Positions 12,409 to 24,610 of a stretch of DNA of 64,000 bases are shown here, one piece after another (positions within the stretch are counted from its first letter, which is position 1; every line of letters begins with the position of its first letter). Made by a program: the position numbers and the translations under genes. The stretch comes from an uncultured Pelagibacteraceae bacterium (GTDB taxonomy: Bacteria > Pseudomonadota > Alphaproteobacteria > Pelagibacterales > Pelagibacteraceae). Below the pieces are notes generated by a model. The model did not search any database, was not told the origin of the DNA, and saw only the letters and a program-made list of their open reading frames with translations. The stretch spans positions 1 through 64,000 of the forward strand of contig CACHWN010000002.1 of the NCBI GenBank assembly GCA_902583585.1, given 5' to 3'.

Positions 12409-12912
12409 ATGCAAAAAAACAGTTACAATTACGATGAATTAATTTCGTGTGGAGAGGGAAAATTATTTGGAGAAGGGAATGCCAAACTACCGTTACCCCC
12501 GATGCTAATGTTTGATAGAATTACTGAGATTAAAAAAGATATAGGTGAATTTAAAAAAGGTTTTATTAAAGCCGAGCTTGATATTAAAGATAACCTCTGG
12601 TTTTTTGATTGTCATTTTAAAAAAGACCCAGTTATGCCAGGTTGTCTTGGTTTAGATGCTATGTGGCAGTTGGTTGGATTTTATTTAGGCTGGATTGGCG
12701 AGCCAGGAAAAGGTAGAGCTTTAGGAGTAAATTCTGTAAAATTTACTGGCGAGGTTTTGAAAAATATTAAAATGGCTACTTATGAAATAAATATGAAAAG
12801 AATTTTAAAAAAAGAGGGAACTGCAGTTGGTTTAGCAAACGGTATTTTAAGCGCTGATGGAAAAATAATTTATACAGCTGAAAATTTGAAGGTAGGATTA
12901 TTTAAGTCATGA
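12409..12912 (+). CDS. fabA: 3-hydroxydecanoyl-ACP dehydratase FabA (start moved to internal ATG)
   Basis: [39 protein letters not shown]-track start at 12379 is a non-ATG extension. Confidence 0.95.
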   Translation: MQKNSYNYDELISCGEGKLFGEGNAKLPLPPMLMFDRITEIKKDIGEFKKGFIKAELDIKDNLWFFDCHFKKDPVMPGCLGLDAMWQLVGFYLGWIGEPGKGRALGVNSVKFTGEVLKNIKMATYEINMKRILKKEGTAVGLANGILSADGKIIYTAENLKVGLFKS

Positions 12913-14123
12913 AAAGAGTCGTAGTAACTGGAATAGGTGTAGTTTCTTGTTTAGGAAACAATCAAGCGGAAGTTTTAGAGTCACTTATTAACGCTAAATC
13001 TGGGATTACATTTTCTGAAGAGTACAAAGAATATAATTTAAAAAGTCATGTTCACGGGAAACCAAATATAAAACTTGACGACCATGTAGATAGAAAATTT
13101 ATAAGATTTATGGGACCTGGATCAGCTTACAATTATGTTTCTATGAATGAAGCTGTAAAGGACTCAGGTTTAGAGGAAAAAGATGTGAGTAACGTAACTA
13201 CTGGAATGATAATGGGATCTGGTGGGCCTTCCATTGAAAACGTAATACTAGCTGCAGATAAAACTAGAGAAAAAAGTCCAAAAAGAATGGGTCCTTTTGT
13301 TGTGCCAAGAACTATGTCTAGTACTGCATCAGCAACTCTTGCAGTGCCATTTAAAATAAAAGGAGTTAACTACACAATCAGTTCAGCTTGCGCAACCAGT
13401 GGTCATTGTATTGGTAATGCAATGGAATTAATCCAATTGGGAAAACAAAAAATTATTTTTGCAGGTGGAAGTGATGAAGTACATTTTGCAATGACTGCAA
13501 TGTTTGATGCTATGACAGCCCTTTCCTCTAAATATAATGATACTCCTGAAAAAGCTTCTAGACCTTACGATAAAACACGAGACGGTTTTGTTATCTCAGG
13601 CGGAGGAGGAGTTTTAGTATTAGAGGAGTACGAGCACGCAAAATCAAGAGGTGCAAAAATATATGCAGAGCTGACAGGGTACGGTGCCACATCTGATGGT
13701 TATGACATGGTAGCTCCTTCTGGAGAAGGAGCAGTTAGATGCATGAAGATGGCATTGAGCACAGCAAAAAATAAAATTGATTATATAAATACTCATGGTA
13801 CATCAACACCTGTTGGAGATATAACAGAATTGAAAGCTGTGGGAGAAGTGTTCAATGACTATAAACCAAAAATTAGCTCAACCAAATCTCTTGCGGGTCA
13901 TTCTCTAGGAGCTACATCAGTTCATGAGGCTGTTTATAGTTTAATTATGATGAAAAATAATTTTATAGCTGCATCAGCCAATATAAGCGATATGGATGAT
14001 GAAGCGAAAAAATATCCAATTGTTACAAAAGTAGAAAAAAATGTGAATTTAAATTCTGTAATGTCAAATAGTTTCGGCTTTGGCGGAACTAATGCTACTT
14101 TAGTTTTTGAAAAGGTAAAATAA
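12909..14123 (+). CDS. fabB: 3-oxoacyl-ACP synthase I FabB
   Basis: [49 protein letters not shown]. Confidence 0.96.
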   Translation: MKRVVVTGIGVVSCLGNNQAEVLESLINAKSGITFSEEYKEYNLKSHVHGKPNIKLDDHVDRKFIRFMGPGSAYNYVSMNEAVKDSGLEEKDVSNVTTGMIMGSGGPSIENVILAADKTREKSPKRMGPFVVPRTMSSTASATLAVPFKIKGVNYTISSACATSGHCIGNAMELIQLGKQKIIFAGGSDEVHFAMTAMFDAMTALSSKYNDTPEKASRPYDKTRDGFVISGGGGVLVLEEYEHAKSRGAKIYAELTGYGATSDGYDMVAPSGEGAVRCMKMALSTAKNKIDYINTHGTSTPVGDITELKAVGEVFNDYKPKISSTKSLAGHSLGATSVHEAVYSLIMMKNNFIAASANISDMDDEAKKYPIVTKVEKNVNLNSVMSNSFGFGGTNATLVFEKVK

Positions 14124-14908
14124 TGAGTTTAATGAAAGGAAAAAAAGGTCTGATAATGGGAGTTGCAAACGAACGATCTATTGCTTGGGGTATATCTCAG
14201 AAACTTGCAGAGGCTGGAGCAGAATTAGCTTTTACTTACTTAGGTGACGCTTTAAAGAAAAGAGTTGTTCCTTTAGCAGAAAAATTAAATTCAAAATTAA
14301 CTTTCAGTTGCGATGTAGAGAAAAAAGATGAAGTTGTACAACTTTTTAAAGATGTAAAGTCAAAATGGGGAGAGATAGATTTTGTAGTTCATGCAGTAGC
14401 TTTTTCTGATAAATCAGAGTTATCTGGAGAATATTTAAATACTACAAGAGAAAATTTTCTCAAAAGTATGCTAATTTCATGTTTTTCATTTACTGAAGTA
14501 TCTAAAGAGGCCTCAAAGGTAATGAGAGAAGGGGGGAGCTTACTTACACTCACTTACGAGTCTACAAAGGCAATTCCAAATTATAATGTTATGGGGGTTT
14601 GTAAATCTGCGTTAGAGGCCAGTGTAAAATATTTAGCCAGGGATCTTGGGGGGAAAAAGATAAGAGTAAACGCAATCAGTGCAGGACCCATAAAAACTTT
14701 AGCTGCTTCTGCAATAGGAGATGCGAAGTTTTTATATAAATGGAATGAAGATCATTCCTTTTTAAAAAGAAATGTAGATATTCACGATGTTGGAAATTCT
14801 GCGTTATATTTACTAAGCAATTTAGCAGCTGGTGTTACCGGGGAAATTCATTATGTAGATGCGGGATATAATAAAGTGGGAATGCCTGATCCAAAAAATA
14901 TGGTTTAA
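14123..14908 (+). CDS. fabI: Enoyl-ACP reductase FabI
   Basis: [53 protein letters not shown]. Confidence 0.96.
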   Translation: MSLMKGKKGLIMGVANERSIAWGISQKLAEAGAELAFTYLGDALKKRVVPLAEKLNSKLTFSCDVEKKDEVVQLFKDVKSKWGEIDFVVHAVAFSDKSELSGEYLNTTRENFLKSMLISCFSFTEVSKEASKVMREGGSLLTLTYESTKAIPNYNVMGVCKSALEASVKYLARDLGGKKIRVNAISAGPIKTLAASAIGDAKFLYKWNEDHSFLKRNVDIHDVGNSALYLLSNLAAGVTGEIHYVDAGYNKVGMPDPKNMV

Positions 14909-16977
14909 GCGGAAGCTTGTTTCATTGATAATTTTACTTTCCCTCTATCAAATCCAACTACTTTTACGGACACTTCATCACCTTCTTTTACAACATCACC
15001 TACTTTGGCAACACGTTTGTCAGCTAGTTCGGAAATATGAACTAGACCGTCTTGTTTTCCTAAAAAGTTAACGAAAGCTCCAAATTCCATTATTTTTACC
15101 ACTTTGCCTTTATAAATTTTACCCATTTCTGGTTTAGCAATTAAATTTTTAATGAAATCGATAGCTTTGTTTCTTGAGGCTTCATCTGGGGCCGCCACTG
15201 TTACTTCTCCAGTATCTTTTACATCAACTTTAGCTCCTGAAGTCTCAACTATTTCTCTAATTGTTGCACCACCTTTTCCGATTACTGTTGCTATATCTTT
15301 TTTATCAACTTGAATTGTTTCCATTTTTGGTGTGTATTTTGAAAACTCTTTTCTTGAAGTATTAATAGCTTTACTCATTTCTCCTAAAATATGCTCTCTT
15401 CCAGCTTTAGCTTGATCTAAAGCCTTTTCCATAATTTCAAATGTTATACCTGTAATTTTAATATCCATCTGAAGTGAAGTTATTCCGTTTTTTGTACCAG
15501 CAACTTTAAAATCCATATCTCCTAAATGGTCCTCATCTCCTAAAATGTCTGATAATACAGAAAAATCCTTACCCTCTTTTATTAATCCCATTGCAATTCC
15601 TGCAACTGGTTCTTTTATCGGAACTCCTGCATCCATAAGTGATAATGAAGTTCCACATACTGTTGCCATTGATGAAGATCCATTAGACTCTGTTATTTCT
15701 GAAACTACTCTTAAAGTATAAGGAAAATTTTCTTTTTTCGGTAAAGATGAGTTTATTGCTCTCCAAGCGAGTTTTCCATGTCCAATTTCTCTTCTACCTG
15801 TTCCTATTCTGCCACATTCACCAACTGAAAATGGGGGAAAGTTATAGTGCAACATAAAGTTTGATCTTTGCATACCCTCTAGACTTTCTAATCTTTGTTC
15901 ATCATCCGTCATACCGAGTGTAGTGACTACTAGAGCTTGGGTTTCTCCTCTAGTAAATAAAGCAGATCCATGAGTTCTAGGTAAAACACCTACCTCACAT
16001 TTGATTTGTCTCACATCTGCGAGGCCTCTTCCATCAATTCTTTTCTTTTCTTTTAAAATTGCAGTTCTCACGATATCTTTTTCTAAAGATTTCAACTGAT
16101 TCATTACTTGATTTTCTGTTACAGTTTCATTTTCTGCAAACATATCTTTACATTGGGTTTCAATTTCAGTAATTGCTGTTGATCTTTTTTTTTTATCTAT
16201 TTCTTTAAACGCGCTTCTTAAACCACTTTCAAATTTATCAGCAATCTTCTTTTTTATTTCAGAGTGATCAATTTCTTCAACTTCCCATTTTGGTTTTCCA
16301 GTTTTTTTTGCTAATTTTTCAATAGCTTCAATCACTGGTATAAACTTTTCGTGTCCAAATTTTACTGCATCTAACATTATTTTTTCAGATAAACCCGAAG
16401 TCTCTGACTCAACCATTAAAACTGCATCTTTAGTTCCAGCAACTACCAAATCTAGCTCGGAGTCTTTTAGTTCCTCTACTGAAGGATTTAACAAATATTT
16501 TCCATCTTTATATCCAACTCTACTTGCAGCTATCGGTCCCAAGAATGGTAATCCTGATATTGCCAGAGCTGCAGAGGAAGCAATGATTGATAAAATGTCG
16601 GGTTGATTTTGACTATCGTAAGACAAAACAGTAGGTAATACTTGAACTTCGTTCATAAAACCAGATGGAAACAAGGGTCTGATCGGTCTATCAATTAATC
16701 TAGAAATTAATGTCTCAGCTTCTGTTGGTCTTGCTTCTCTCTTAAAATATCCACCAGGTATTTTTCCTGCTGCGTAATATTTTTCTTGGTAATTCACTGA
16801 TAAAGGAAAATAGTCTTGTCCTTCAGCAACTTTTTTAGCGCCCACTGCTGTTGCTATAACTACTGTTTCTCCAAGTGTTGCAATGATAGCCCCATCCGCT
16901 TGTCTTGCAACTTTTCCTGTCTCTAAAGTTAATTTTTTACCATTAACAGTTAATTCTTCCTTATGTATTTTGAACAT
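14905..16977 (-). CDS. pnp: Polyribonucleotide nucleotidyltransferase
   Basis: [38 protein letters not shown] ([11 protein letters not shown]) and S1 domains. Confidence 0.98.
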   Translation of the reverse strand: MFKIHKEELTVNGKKLTLETGKVARQADGAIIATLGETVVIATAVGAKKVAEGQDYFPLSVNYQEKYYAAGKIPGGYFKREARPTEAETLISRLIDRPIRPLFPSGFMNEVQVLPTVLSYDSQNQPDILSIIASSAALAISGLPFLGPIAASRVGYKDGKYLLNPSVEELKDSELDLVVAGTKDAVLMVESETSGLSEKIMLDAVKFGHEKFIPVIEAIEKLAKKTGKPKWEVEEIDHSEIKKKIADKFESGLRSAFKEIDKKKRSTAITEIETQCKDMFAENETVTENQVMNQLKSLEKDIVRTAILKEKKRIDGRGLADVRQIKCEVGVLPRTHGSALFTRGETQALVVTTLGMTDDEQRLESLEGMQRSNFMLHYNFPPFSVGECGRIGTGRREIGHGKLAWRAINSSLPKKENFPYTLRVVSEITESNGSSSMATVCGTSLSLMDAGVPIKEPVAGIAMGLIKEGKDFSVLSDILGDEDHLGDMDFKVAGTKNGITSLQMDIKITGITFEIMEKALDQAKAGREHILGEMSKAINTSRKEFSKYTPKMETIQVDKKDIATVIGKGGATIREIVETSGAKVDVKDTGEVTVAAPDEASRNKAIDFIKNLIAKPEMGKIYKGKVVKIMEFGAFVNFLGKQDGLVHISELADKRVAKVGDVVKEGDEVSVKVVGFDRGKVKLSMKQASA

Positions 16978-17237
16978 TATTTCCTTAAATTTAATTGTTT
17001 AATAACCTTCTGATAGGACTCAACATTTTTCTTTTTAAGGTATGTAAGAAGTTTTTTTCTCTTATTTACTGATTTAGTTAAACCTAGAGTAGAATGTTTA
17101 TCCTTTTTAAAATTTTTAAAATGATCAGATAGTTTTGTAATTTTGTCTGTAAGTAGTCCAATTTGGATTTCCGTTGAGCCAACATCTTTGTCATGTAAGG
17201 CTAACGACTTAATTGTTTCTTTTTTTTTCTTTATCAT
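16977..17237 (-). CDS. rpsO: 30S ribosomal protein S15
   Basis: [39 protein letters not shown]. Confidence 0.96.
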   Translation of the reverse strand: MIKKKKETIKSLALHDKDVGSTEIQIGLLTDKITKLSDHFKNFKKDKHSTLGLTKSVNKRKKLLTYLKKKNVESYQKVIKQLNLRK

Positions 17238-17610
17238 CGTCTTTATTTTTCTTTATAATCCTTTCAATCTTTTCAGCATATTCAAATGAGTTATCCTCTA
17301 CAAAAGTAAGTTTAGGAAGAAACTTAATATCTAGCCGTCTAGATAGCGCTTTTCTAACAAGATGTGAGTACTCAGTCAAGATTTTAACTGTTTCTTTAGT
17401 CTCAATACCCCCTAAAGGAATTACGTATACTCTAGCTGTTTTTAAATCTGGTGTCATTCGCACTTCCGTAACGGTAATTAATTTAGAGTTTATTGATGGA
17501 ATTTTAGCCTCATTCCGAATAAACAGTTCTCCTAAGTTTTGTTTTACGAGTTCTCCTACTCTTAATTGTCTTTGGCTAAATGGTCTATGATTTGTCTGGT
17601 CTGGCATCAT
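17209..17610 (-). CDS. rbfA: Ribosome-binding factor A (start moved to internal ATG)
   Basis: FSQRQLRVGELVKQNLGELF, VTEVRMTPDLKTARVYV; ORF-track start 17658 lies inside infB. Confidence 0.93.
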   Translation of the reverse strand: MMPDQTNHRPFSQRQLRVGELVKQNLGELFIRNEAKIPSINSKLITVTEVRMTPDLKTARVYVIPLGGIETKETVKILTEYSHLVRKALSRRLDIKFLPKLTFVEDNSFEYAEKIERIIKKNKDDDKEKKRNN

Positions 17611-17611
17611 T

Positions 17612-19786
17612 CTAAATTGACCGTTGAATTTTTTCTGATAAATAAGACTCGATAACATCTTTTTCTTTAAAATCGATAAAATCTTTTATACTTATACCGC
17701 ATTCTAAACCTGTGCCTACTTCTTTAACTTGGTTTTTCTCTCTAAAGATAGACAAAATTTCCCCATTATATACAACCACACCATCTCTAATTATTCTTGC
17801 TTTTGATTTGCTCTTTATCTCTCCACTAATTACTTTAGAACCAGCAATTTTCCCGGCGTTAGATACTTTAAAAATTTTTTGAATTTCAGCACTACCGAGA
17901 AGAGTCTCTTTAATATCAGGTTCTAATAAACCAGATAGAGATCTTTCCACATGGTCTAATGCCTCGTAAATTATATTAAAAAACTTTATATCTTTTTTTT
18001 GTTCCTCTGCTAATTTTTTTGCCTCTCTGTTGGGTTTTACATTAAACCCAATCAATATAGCATTTGACGCTAAAGCTAGAGATACATCTGTTTCATTTAT
18101 CATTCCAACGTCAGACAGAATTATTTTAGCTTCTACTTCCTTATGTTCAATTTTATTTATTGCCATTTTTAACGCTTCGCTTGAACCTTGAACGTCAGAT
18201 TTTATAATTATGTTTAATACATCTTTATCTTTTACATTATCAAATAAAGTAGTTTTATCTTTAATCAATTTTTTATTTTGTGCGTTATTATTCTGCTTAA
18301 ACTCTGAAAGTTTTTTTGCTTCTTCTTCATTTTCAGTCACAATAAATTCAGCTCCAGCATAAGCTGAGCTGTTCATTCCTAGAATTTCAACGGGCATGGA
18401 GGGCAATGCTTCATTAATCATTTTTCCCTCGTAATTTATCATAGCTCTTATTTTTCCCCATGTGTCGCCACATATAAAGTGATCGCCTTTTTTTAATTTA
18501 CCATTACTTATTAAAATTGTAGAAACAGGTCCCTTTCCTTTATCGATTTTAGACTCTAAAACTACAGCCCTTGCTTTTTCGCTAAATGAAGCTTTTAAGT
18601 CCAGTATTTCAGACTGCAGGAGTATACTTTCTTTGAGTTTATCAAGGTTCATTTTTTTTAATGCAGAAACTTCAACGAACAGTGTATCTCCACTAAGATC
18701 TTCCGCAATTAGATCGTACTGCATCATTTCATTTTTAATCTTGCTTATATTTTTTTCAGGAAGATCACACTTATTTATTGCTACAATTATCGGAACCTTC
18801 GCTGCTTTTGCATGTTTTATGGCCTCGACTGTTTGAGGTTTAATGCCATCATCGGCAGCCACAACTAAAACTACAATATCTGTTATCTTGGAACCTCTGG
18901 CTCTCATTTCAGTAAAAGCAGCATGGCCTGGTGTATCTATAAATGTAATTAGTTTATCATTACCTGTGCTTACTTGGTATGCACCAATATGTTGAGTGAT
19001 CCCTCCATGTTCACCTGAAACAACGTTAGTATCTCTTAAGGAGTCGAGTAGAGAAGTTTTTCCATGATCTACATGTCCCATTATTGTGACTACTGGTGGT
19101 CTATTTTTTATGTCGCCTTGTATCTTTTCTTTTGATTTAATTGTATCTATCGATGGAGCTTCTTCTAAAATTGGTTTATGCCCAAATTCTTTTACAATGT
19201 ATTCTGCTGTATCTTTATCAATATTATGATTTATTGTAGCTACAACCTTCATATTAAATAAGAACTTGATAATATCACCAGATTTTTCAGCCATTCGATT
19301 AGATAACTCTTGAATAGTGATTTGTTCAGGAACTCTAACTTCTCTTATAACTTTTTTGAACTCTTTTTTGTCCTCACCATCGGGTTTCTTTTTTTCTTTT
19401 AGTCTAGCTCGTTTTACAGATGCTAAACTCCTTTGTTTAATTTCTATCTCTTCTACATTTAGTGCTCTAGAAACAGTTAATTTAAAATCACGTTTGTCAA
19501 CAGGGCCCTTAAGTTTTAACTTACTTTTTCCTGCTGGTTTATTATCTTTTTTAATAAAATCTTTAGTTGCCTGTTGTTCAATAAACTTCCTTGCAAAATT
19601 TTTTTTTTTTGAATCAATGCTTATATTAGGTGCTTGGGGTGATTTATTGAATGTTTTATTATGCCTAAAAGATTTTTTTTTATCTACTGCAAAAGATTTT
19701 TTTCCACGAGATGCTATTAAACTTGTATCAATCTTCTTTTTGAAATTTGATGAAATAGTAAGTGTTTTTTTTTTATCTTTTTCCAT
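17612..19786 (-). CDS. infB: Translation initiation factor IF-2
   Basis: [41 protein letters not shown]. Confidence 0.98.
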   Translation of the reverse strand: MEKDKKKTLTISSNFKKKIDTSLIASRGKKSFAVDKKKSFRHNKTFNKSPQAPNISIDSKKKNFARKFIEQQATKDFIKKDNKPAGKSKLKLKGPVDKRDFKLTVSRALNVEEIEIKQRSLASVKRARLKEKKKPDGEDKKEFKKVIREVRVPEQITIQELSNRMAEKSGDIIKFLFNMKVVATINHNIDKDTAEYIVKEFGHKPILEEAPSIDTIKSKEKIQGDIKNRPPVVTIMGHVDHGKTSLLDSLRDTNVVSGEHGGITQHIGAYQVSTGNDKLITFIDTPGHAAFTEMRARGSKITDIVVLVVAADDGIKPQTVEAIKHAKAAKVPIIVAINKCDLPEKNISKIKNEMMQYDLIAEDLSGDTLFVEVSALKKMNLDKLKESILLQSEILDLKASFSEKARAVVLESKIDKGKGPVSTILISNGKLKKGDHFICGDTWGKIRAMINYEGKMINEALPSMPVEILGMNSSAYAGAEFIVTENEEEAKKLSEFKQNNNAQNKKLIKDKTTLFDNVKDKDVLNIIIKSDVQGSSEALKMAINKIEHKEVEAKIILSDVGMINETDVSLALASNAILIGFNVKPNREAKKLAEEQKKDIKFFNIIYEALDHVERSLSGLLEPDIKETLLGSAEIQKIFKVSNAGKIAGSKVISGEIKSKSKARIIRDGVVVYNGEILSIFREKNQVKEVGTGLECGISIKDFIDFKEKDVIESYLSEKIQRSI

Positions 19787-19790
19787 AACA

Positions 19791-21338
19791 TTATTTGTAA
19801 GCTATTTCTCTAGCTGACATTATTAATTCATCTGCCTCTTTTCTTGATAAGGAAAATTCCTCCAAGTAACCCTCTATTCTAATTTTTTTCCCTTTAATTT
19901 CGTCATAACCTCCAATTAATTCATCAGATGATAAATCAGCAAAATCACTTAATTTTTTAATGTTTTTTTGTCCTAAAATTACTAACATTCCTTGTGTCAT
20001 TCCTTTTAAATTAATTAAGCTTTCCTCGACACCTAGTTCTTTTAATTTTAAAGCAACGGCTTCTTTTTCTTTTTCAAGAGTTTCTTTTGATCTATTAATA
20101 AGTTCTTTTGCTGTATCTTCATCTATAGCATCAATTTTTGAAATATTTTCAGGTGAAGATTGTGCAATTTCTTCAATTGAAGTAAATCCCTCCGAAACTA
20201 AAAGTTGTCCTAATGTTTCATCTACTTCTAAATTCTTAATTAATGTTTCTGTCCTATCTTTAAATTCTGCTTGTCTTCTTTCTGAGTCCTCTTTGTCTGT
20301 TAATATGTCTATCTCGTAATTGGTCAGCTTAGATGCTAATCTGACATTTTGGCCTCTTCTCCCTATGGCTTTACTGAGGTTTTCCTCCGTTAATATAATA
20401 TCAATTCTTTTATTGTCTTGATCGATTAAAACTCTTTGGATTTCTGCCGGTGATAATGACTCTGAAATTAAAGTTGGAAGGTCTTCAGTCCATTTAATTA
20501 TATCAATTTTTTCTCCATGAAGCTCATTTACTATGGTTTGTACTCTACTTCCTCTCATTCCGACACAAGCGCCAACCGGATCAATTGAGGAGTCCTGAGA
20601 AAACACGCATATCTTAGCTCTACTTCCAGGATCTCTGGCAACAGATTTTATTTCTATAGTTCCCTCATAAATTTCTGGAACTTCTTGTTGGAATAATTTA
20701 GCCAAAAATTGTGGATGGGCTCTAGATAAAAAGATTTGATGGCCTTTAAGTTCTTTTCTTACTTCGTAACAATATGCTTTTACTCTATCACCTGTTTTAA
20801 GTATTTCTCTTGGTATCAATTCATCTTTTTTAATAACACCTTCTGCTTTACCAAGATCAACTATTACGTTTCCATACTCTAATCGTTTAATTATTCCACT
20901 TAATATTTGACTTTGTTTATCAATAAAATCCTCATATTGTCTATTTTTTTCAGCTTCTCTTACTCGACTACTGATCACTTGCTTAGCACTTTGAGCCGCA
21001 ATTCTTCCAAAATCGATTTGTGGAAGCTCTTCAAAAATTTTATCACCTATTTTTAAATTATCATTTTTTTTCAACTTTTTAGCTTGATCTAAATAAATTT
21101 CTCTTGATGGGTCTTCCACATTTTCAACCACCTCTAGGACTTTTTTAATTACAATTTCACCGCTTTCACGATTAATGGTCACTTCAATGTTGTTATCGTT
21201 ACCGAATTTTGTCAGAGCTGCCTTTTGAATTGCACTTTCCATTGAACCGATTACTAATTCTTTATCAATAGATTTTTCATTTGCAACTGCTTCAACGATT
21301 CTTAAAAGTTCAAGTTTATCTAATCCTCTATTTAACAT
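19791..21338 (-). CDS. nusA: Transcription termination/antitermination factor NusA
   Basis: S1/KH domains: SRDP-like GACVGMRGSRVQTIVNELHGEKIDII, AIGRRGQNVRLAS; acidic HhH repeats. Confidence 0.97.
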   Translation of the reverse strand: MLNRGLDKLELLRIVEAVANEKSIDKELVIGSMESAIQKAALTKFGNDNNIEVTINRESGEIVIKKVLEVVENVEDPSREIYLDQAKKLKKNDNLKIGDKIFEELPQIDFGRIAAQSAKQVISSRVREAEKNRQYEDFIDKQSQILSGIIKRLEYGNVIVDLGKAEGVIKKDELIPREILKTGDRVKAYCYEVRKELKGHQIFLSRAHPQFLAKLFQQEVPEIYEGTIEIKSVARDPGSRAKICVFSQDSSIDPVGACVGMRGSRVQTIVNELHGEKIDIIKWTEDLPTLISESLSPAEIQRVLIDQDNKRIDIILTEENLSKAIGRRGQNVRLASKLTNYEIDILTDKEDSERRQAEFKDRTETLIKNLEVDETLGQLLVSEGFTSIEEIAQSSPENISKIDAIDEDTAKELINRSKETLEKEKEAVALKLKELGVEESLINLKGMTQGMLVILGQKNIKKLSDFADLSSDELIGGYDEIKGKKIRIEGYLEEFSLSRKEADELIMSAREIAYK

Positions 21339-21351
21339 TTAAAACGCTCCT

Positions 21352-21378
21352 AAAAAAAAATGGGCAAAAGCCCATTTT
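21352..21378 (-). terminator. Intrinsic terminator/attenuator downstream of metK, immediately upstream of nusA SD
   Basis: Minus strand AAAATGGGC-TTTT-GCCCATTTT followed by a T run and AGGAG. Confidence 0.8.
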
Positions 21379-21430
21379 GAATTTTTAATAATTTAATTAT
21401 ATTTAAAAGAAAAATAAGGTTTTTTCAAGA

Positions 21431-22594
21431 TTACAGTTTAAATAAATCAGCCTTATCTGTTTTTTCCCAAGAAAATTCACCTTTATTTGTAGGTTTTCTA
21501 CCAAAGTGTCCGTATGATGATGTTACCTCGTATATAGGATTATTTAATTCAAGCATTTTTCTAATTCCTCTTGGTGATAAATCAAAGTTTTTATCGATAA
21601 TTTTTTTAACTTTTTCAGTTTTGGACTCATCATCGTCTGCAAGTTTAATAAATATAGATAAAGGTTTTGATACTCCAATTGCATAGGCTAGCTGAATTAA
21701 ACACTTGTCTGATGCACCTGAAGAGACAATGTTTTTTGCGAGATATCTAGCTGCGTAAGCCGCTGATCTATCTACTTTTGTTGGATCTTTTCCTGAAAAA
21801 GCTCCACCTCCATGAGGGGCTGCACCGCCATAAGTATCTACTATAATTTTTCTACCAGTTAACCCTGTATCTCCATCCGGTCCTCCTATAATAAATTGAC
21901 CTGTTGGGTTTATATATATTTCTTTAGTATCGAGACCTTCTAAATATTTTTTTGGTATTGATTTATTAATGTAAGGAATAATTAATTCTCTTACTTTATC
22001 TTGATTAAAATCTTTTGAGTGTTGTGTAGATATAACTACAGAAGTAACTTTAGTCGGAATCCCGTTTTCGTACTTCATCGTAACTTGACTTTTTGAATCA
22101 GGCTCTATTCCTTTTAAAGAACCGTTTTTACGATCGTTAGCCATATGTCTAAGTATTTTATGAGAAAAATAAATTGGAGCAGGCATTAGGTCTTCGGTTT
22201 CTTTACATGCATATCCAAACATTATCCCTTGATCACCAGCACCCTCGTCTTTATTGTCTTTTGAGTCTACGCCCATTGCAATATCAGAGGATTGTTCGTG
22301 TAAATGAGTTTCTATTTTAACAGTTTTCCAACTAAAACCTTTTTGATCGTAACCTATATCTTTAATACAATTTTTTACCTTGTTAATTAGTTCTTCTTTA
22401 CTAATTTTCGGTCCTCTAGTTTCTCCTGCCAAAACAACTTTATTAGTTGTTGTTAAAGTCTCACAAGCAACTCTTGAAACTGGGTCTTTAGATAAATATG
22501 AATCTACAACCATATCAGATATTCTGTCACATACTTTATCAGGATGACCTTCAGAAACAGACTCGCTTGTAAAAAGATAGTTTTTGTTATTCAT
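21431..22594 (-). CDS. metK: S-adenosylmethionine synthase
   Basis: [51 protein letters not shown]. Confidence 0.98.
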   Translation of the reverse strand: MNNKNYLFTSESVSEGHPDKVCDRISDMVVDSYLSKDPVSRVACETLTTTNKVVLAGETRGPKISKEELINKVKNCIKDIGYDQKGFSWKTVKIETHLHEQSSDIAMGVDSKDNKDEGAGDQGIMFGYACKETEDLMPAPIYFSHKILRHMANDRKNGSLKGIEPDSKSQVTMKYENGIPTKVTSVVISTQHSKDFNQDKVRELIIPYINKSIPKKYLEGLDTKEIYINPTGQFIIGGPDGDTGLTGRKIIVDTYGGAAPHGGGAFSGKDPTKVDRSAAYAARYLAKNIVSSGASDKCLIQLAYAIGVSKPLSIFIKLADDDESKTEKVKKIIDKNFDLSPRGIRKMLELNNPIYEVTSSYGHFGRKPTNKGEFSWEKTDKADLFKL

Positions 22595-24146
22595 ATTTTT
22601 TTCGTAAAAATAAAAAGAATAAAATATATGTAATTAAAAGAGCAAAAAATATCAAATCATTTTTGTTTTTATTTTTATTTTGAACTAGTGGCACTTCTAA
22701 CTCCAAATTACCAGTCTCATTAGGATTAAGTTTTTTAACAATTTCACCTTTATTGTTTATTATCAAGCTTAAACCTTTATTTGTAGATCTTATTAGAAAT
22801 GAGTTCTGTTCTATAGCTCTATAAACTCCTTTAATAAAATGTTGATATGGACCGATTGAATTACCAAACCATCCATCTTCTGAAATGTTTATTATCAGAT
22901 TTGTTTTTGGATCAGATCTTTGAATAAACTTTGTAAAAATAACCTCATAACAAATTAATGGTAAAATATTGAGGTTATTAATTACTAAGTTTTTTTGTTC
23001 GCTACCACTTAAAAATGAGCTATAACCCTCCGTGATTTTTTTTATCCCTACTCGATTTAAAAATTTTTCAAACGGTAAAAACTCACCAAATGGTACCAGC
23101 TTTTGTTTATTATATTCTTGAATTATATTCATTCTATTATCAACTATCACTAAACTATTATAGAACCCTTTTTTTTTAGTATCAGATCTATTAATTCCAA
23201 ACAAAATTAAGTGATCTTTTGTAAAATTATTGAAAAAAATTTCTTTTAAGTAGATTATTTCCTCAAAACTGTAACCGCTAAATACTCCCTCAGGCCAAAC
23301 AAATAGTGTCTTCAAATTTTTATCAGGTTCACTGTATTTAATTAATTTCTCTAATCTCGACTCTATTTCAGACTTATTCAAATTATATTTTAAATCAAAA
23401 TTAGGTGAGATTATTTTTATAAAGTATTTTTCTTTCACTAAGCTAAGGTTCTTTTTGTTTTGATTTATTGAGAAATTCCCGTAAATATAAGAAGAAAAAA
23501 GTAAAGTAGGAATTAAGACAAGTACAATTGATTTTTTTAGTAAGCTCAAATTCATAAAAATCACAGTTGGTAGCATGAAAATGGTAATAGAAAATAAATT
23601 GAAAGCAAACAAACCAACGTTGTTTAATATTTGTAATATTTCTGTGAACGATGAAAAGCTATAAGCCCACAGATTCCAAGGAAAACCACTCAAAATCTTT
23701 GCTCTTAGGTAATCTGAAAAAGCTAAGCTTCCAGAAAAAAGAAAAACTGATACTAAGTTCATATTTAGAAGTGGACCTACTAAAAGAGTAACAATAGAAA
23801 TAAATAAGCTTAAAATTAATGGTATAAATATTAAGCCAAGAGGAATAAAAATCTTGAAGCTATCATCAAAAGTTAGGGAATGTGTTATCCAATGTATGCC
23901 ACAGAGGTAGAATCCAAATCCATATGACGATCCAGCTATAAAAAGATTTTTTTTAAAAGGTTTTTTTCTGTAGGTGCTTTTTGATTTTTTTTTAATATAA
24001 ATAATTAGATAAAAAAAAAGTGGTAAAATTAAAAAATTAATTATTGTTAAATTAAAAGGCTGAAAAGATAAAACTGATAGACTGCCAAGTAAAAAAGGGA
24101 ATACATAAAGTATTGAATACCGACTGTTGAAATATCTCTCAAACAT
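22587..24146 (-). CDS. lnt: Apolipoprotein N-acyltransferase
   Basis: [34 protein letters not shown], nitrilase domain with N-terminal TM segments. Confidence 0.93.
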   Translation of the reverse strand: MFERYFNSRYSILYVFPFLLGSLSVLSFQPFNLTIINFLILPLFFYLIIYIKKKSKSTYRKKPFKKNLFIAGSSYGFGFYLCGIHWITHSLTFDDSFKIFIPLGLIFIPLILSLFISIVTLLVGPLLNMNLVSVFLFSGSLAFSDYLRAKILSGFPWNLWAYSFSSFTEILQILNNVGLFAFNLFSITIFMLPTVIFMNLSLLKKSIVLVLIPTLLFSSYIYGNFSINQNKKNLSLVKEKYFIKIISPNFDLKYNLNKSEIESRLEKLIKYSEPDKNLKTLFVWPEGVFSGYSFEEIIYLKEIFFNNFTKDHLILFGINRSDTKKKGFYNSLVIVDNRMNIIQEYNKQKLVPFGEFLPFEKFLNRVGIKKITEGYSSFLSGSEQKNLVINNLNILPLICYEVIFTKFIQRSDPKTNLIINISEDGWFGNSIGPYQHFIKGVYRAIEQNSFLIRSTNKGLSLIINNKGEIVKKLNPNETGNLELEVPLVQNKNKNKNDLIFFALLITYILFFLFLRKKYE

Positions 24147-24610
24147 TATTTTATAAAAGATAAAAGTTTCTTTTCAAATTGCATCATAACCTTAAAATCT
24201 TTATTTTTTTTATGATCATAACCAAATAAGTGAGTGAGTCCATGTATCCAAAGTTTGTTAAACTCATCTAAAAAATTTAATTTACTTTTTTTTAAAATAA
24301 CCTTATTGAAGTTGATTATTATATCACCTATGTAAATTTCTTTCTCAGTTTTCAATTTTTTTTTAAAATCGTTTTTCTCATAGGAAGGAAAAGAAAGTAT
24401 ATCTGTTGACTTGTTTATTCGTCTAAATTTTTTATTTAGTTTTTTAATTTCGGAAGCACCTGACAATAGCAATGTGCAATAAATTTTTTTCTTTTTATAT
24501 TTTTTGCATTTCCTATTTATTTTTATAATTTTATCTTCAATATATCTTTCTGGATTTTTTAAATGTTGATGCCATACTTTGTTATTTGAAATAACGTTAA
24601 TCTTTATCAT
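24146..24610 (-). CDS. ybeY: Endoribonuclease YbeY
   Basis: LNKKFRRINKSTDILSFP, HGLTHLFGYDH metal-binding motif. Confidence 0.93.
   Translation of the reverse strand: MIKINVISNNKVWHQHLKNPERYIEDKIIKINRKCKKYKKKKIYCTLLLSGASEIKKLNKKFRRINKSTDILSFPSYEKNDFKKKLKTEKEIYIGDIIINFNKVILKKSKLNFLDEFNKLWIHGLTHLFGYDHKKNKDFKVMMQFEKKLLSFIK

Noticed and set aside
14859-15071. Plus-strand 70-aa Leu/His-rich ORF
   Set aside because: Spans end of fabI and antisense of pnp; frame-shadow of real genes
19317-19817. Plus-strand 166-aa ORF
   Set aside because: Antisense to infB N-terminal Lys-rich region, giving Phe/Leu-rich artefact
21339-22640. Possible SAM riboswitch associated with metK
   Set aside because: metK start is overlapped by the upstream lnt gene, leaving no leader; the only structure is the downstream terminator
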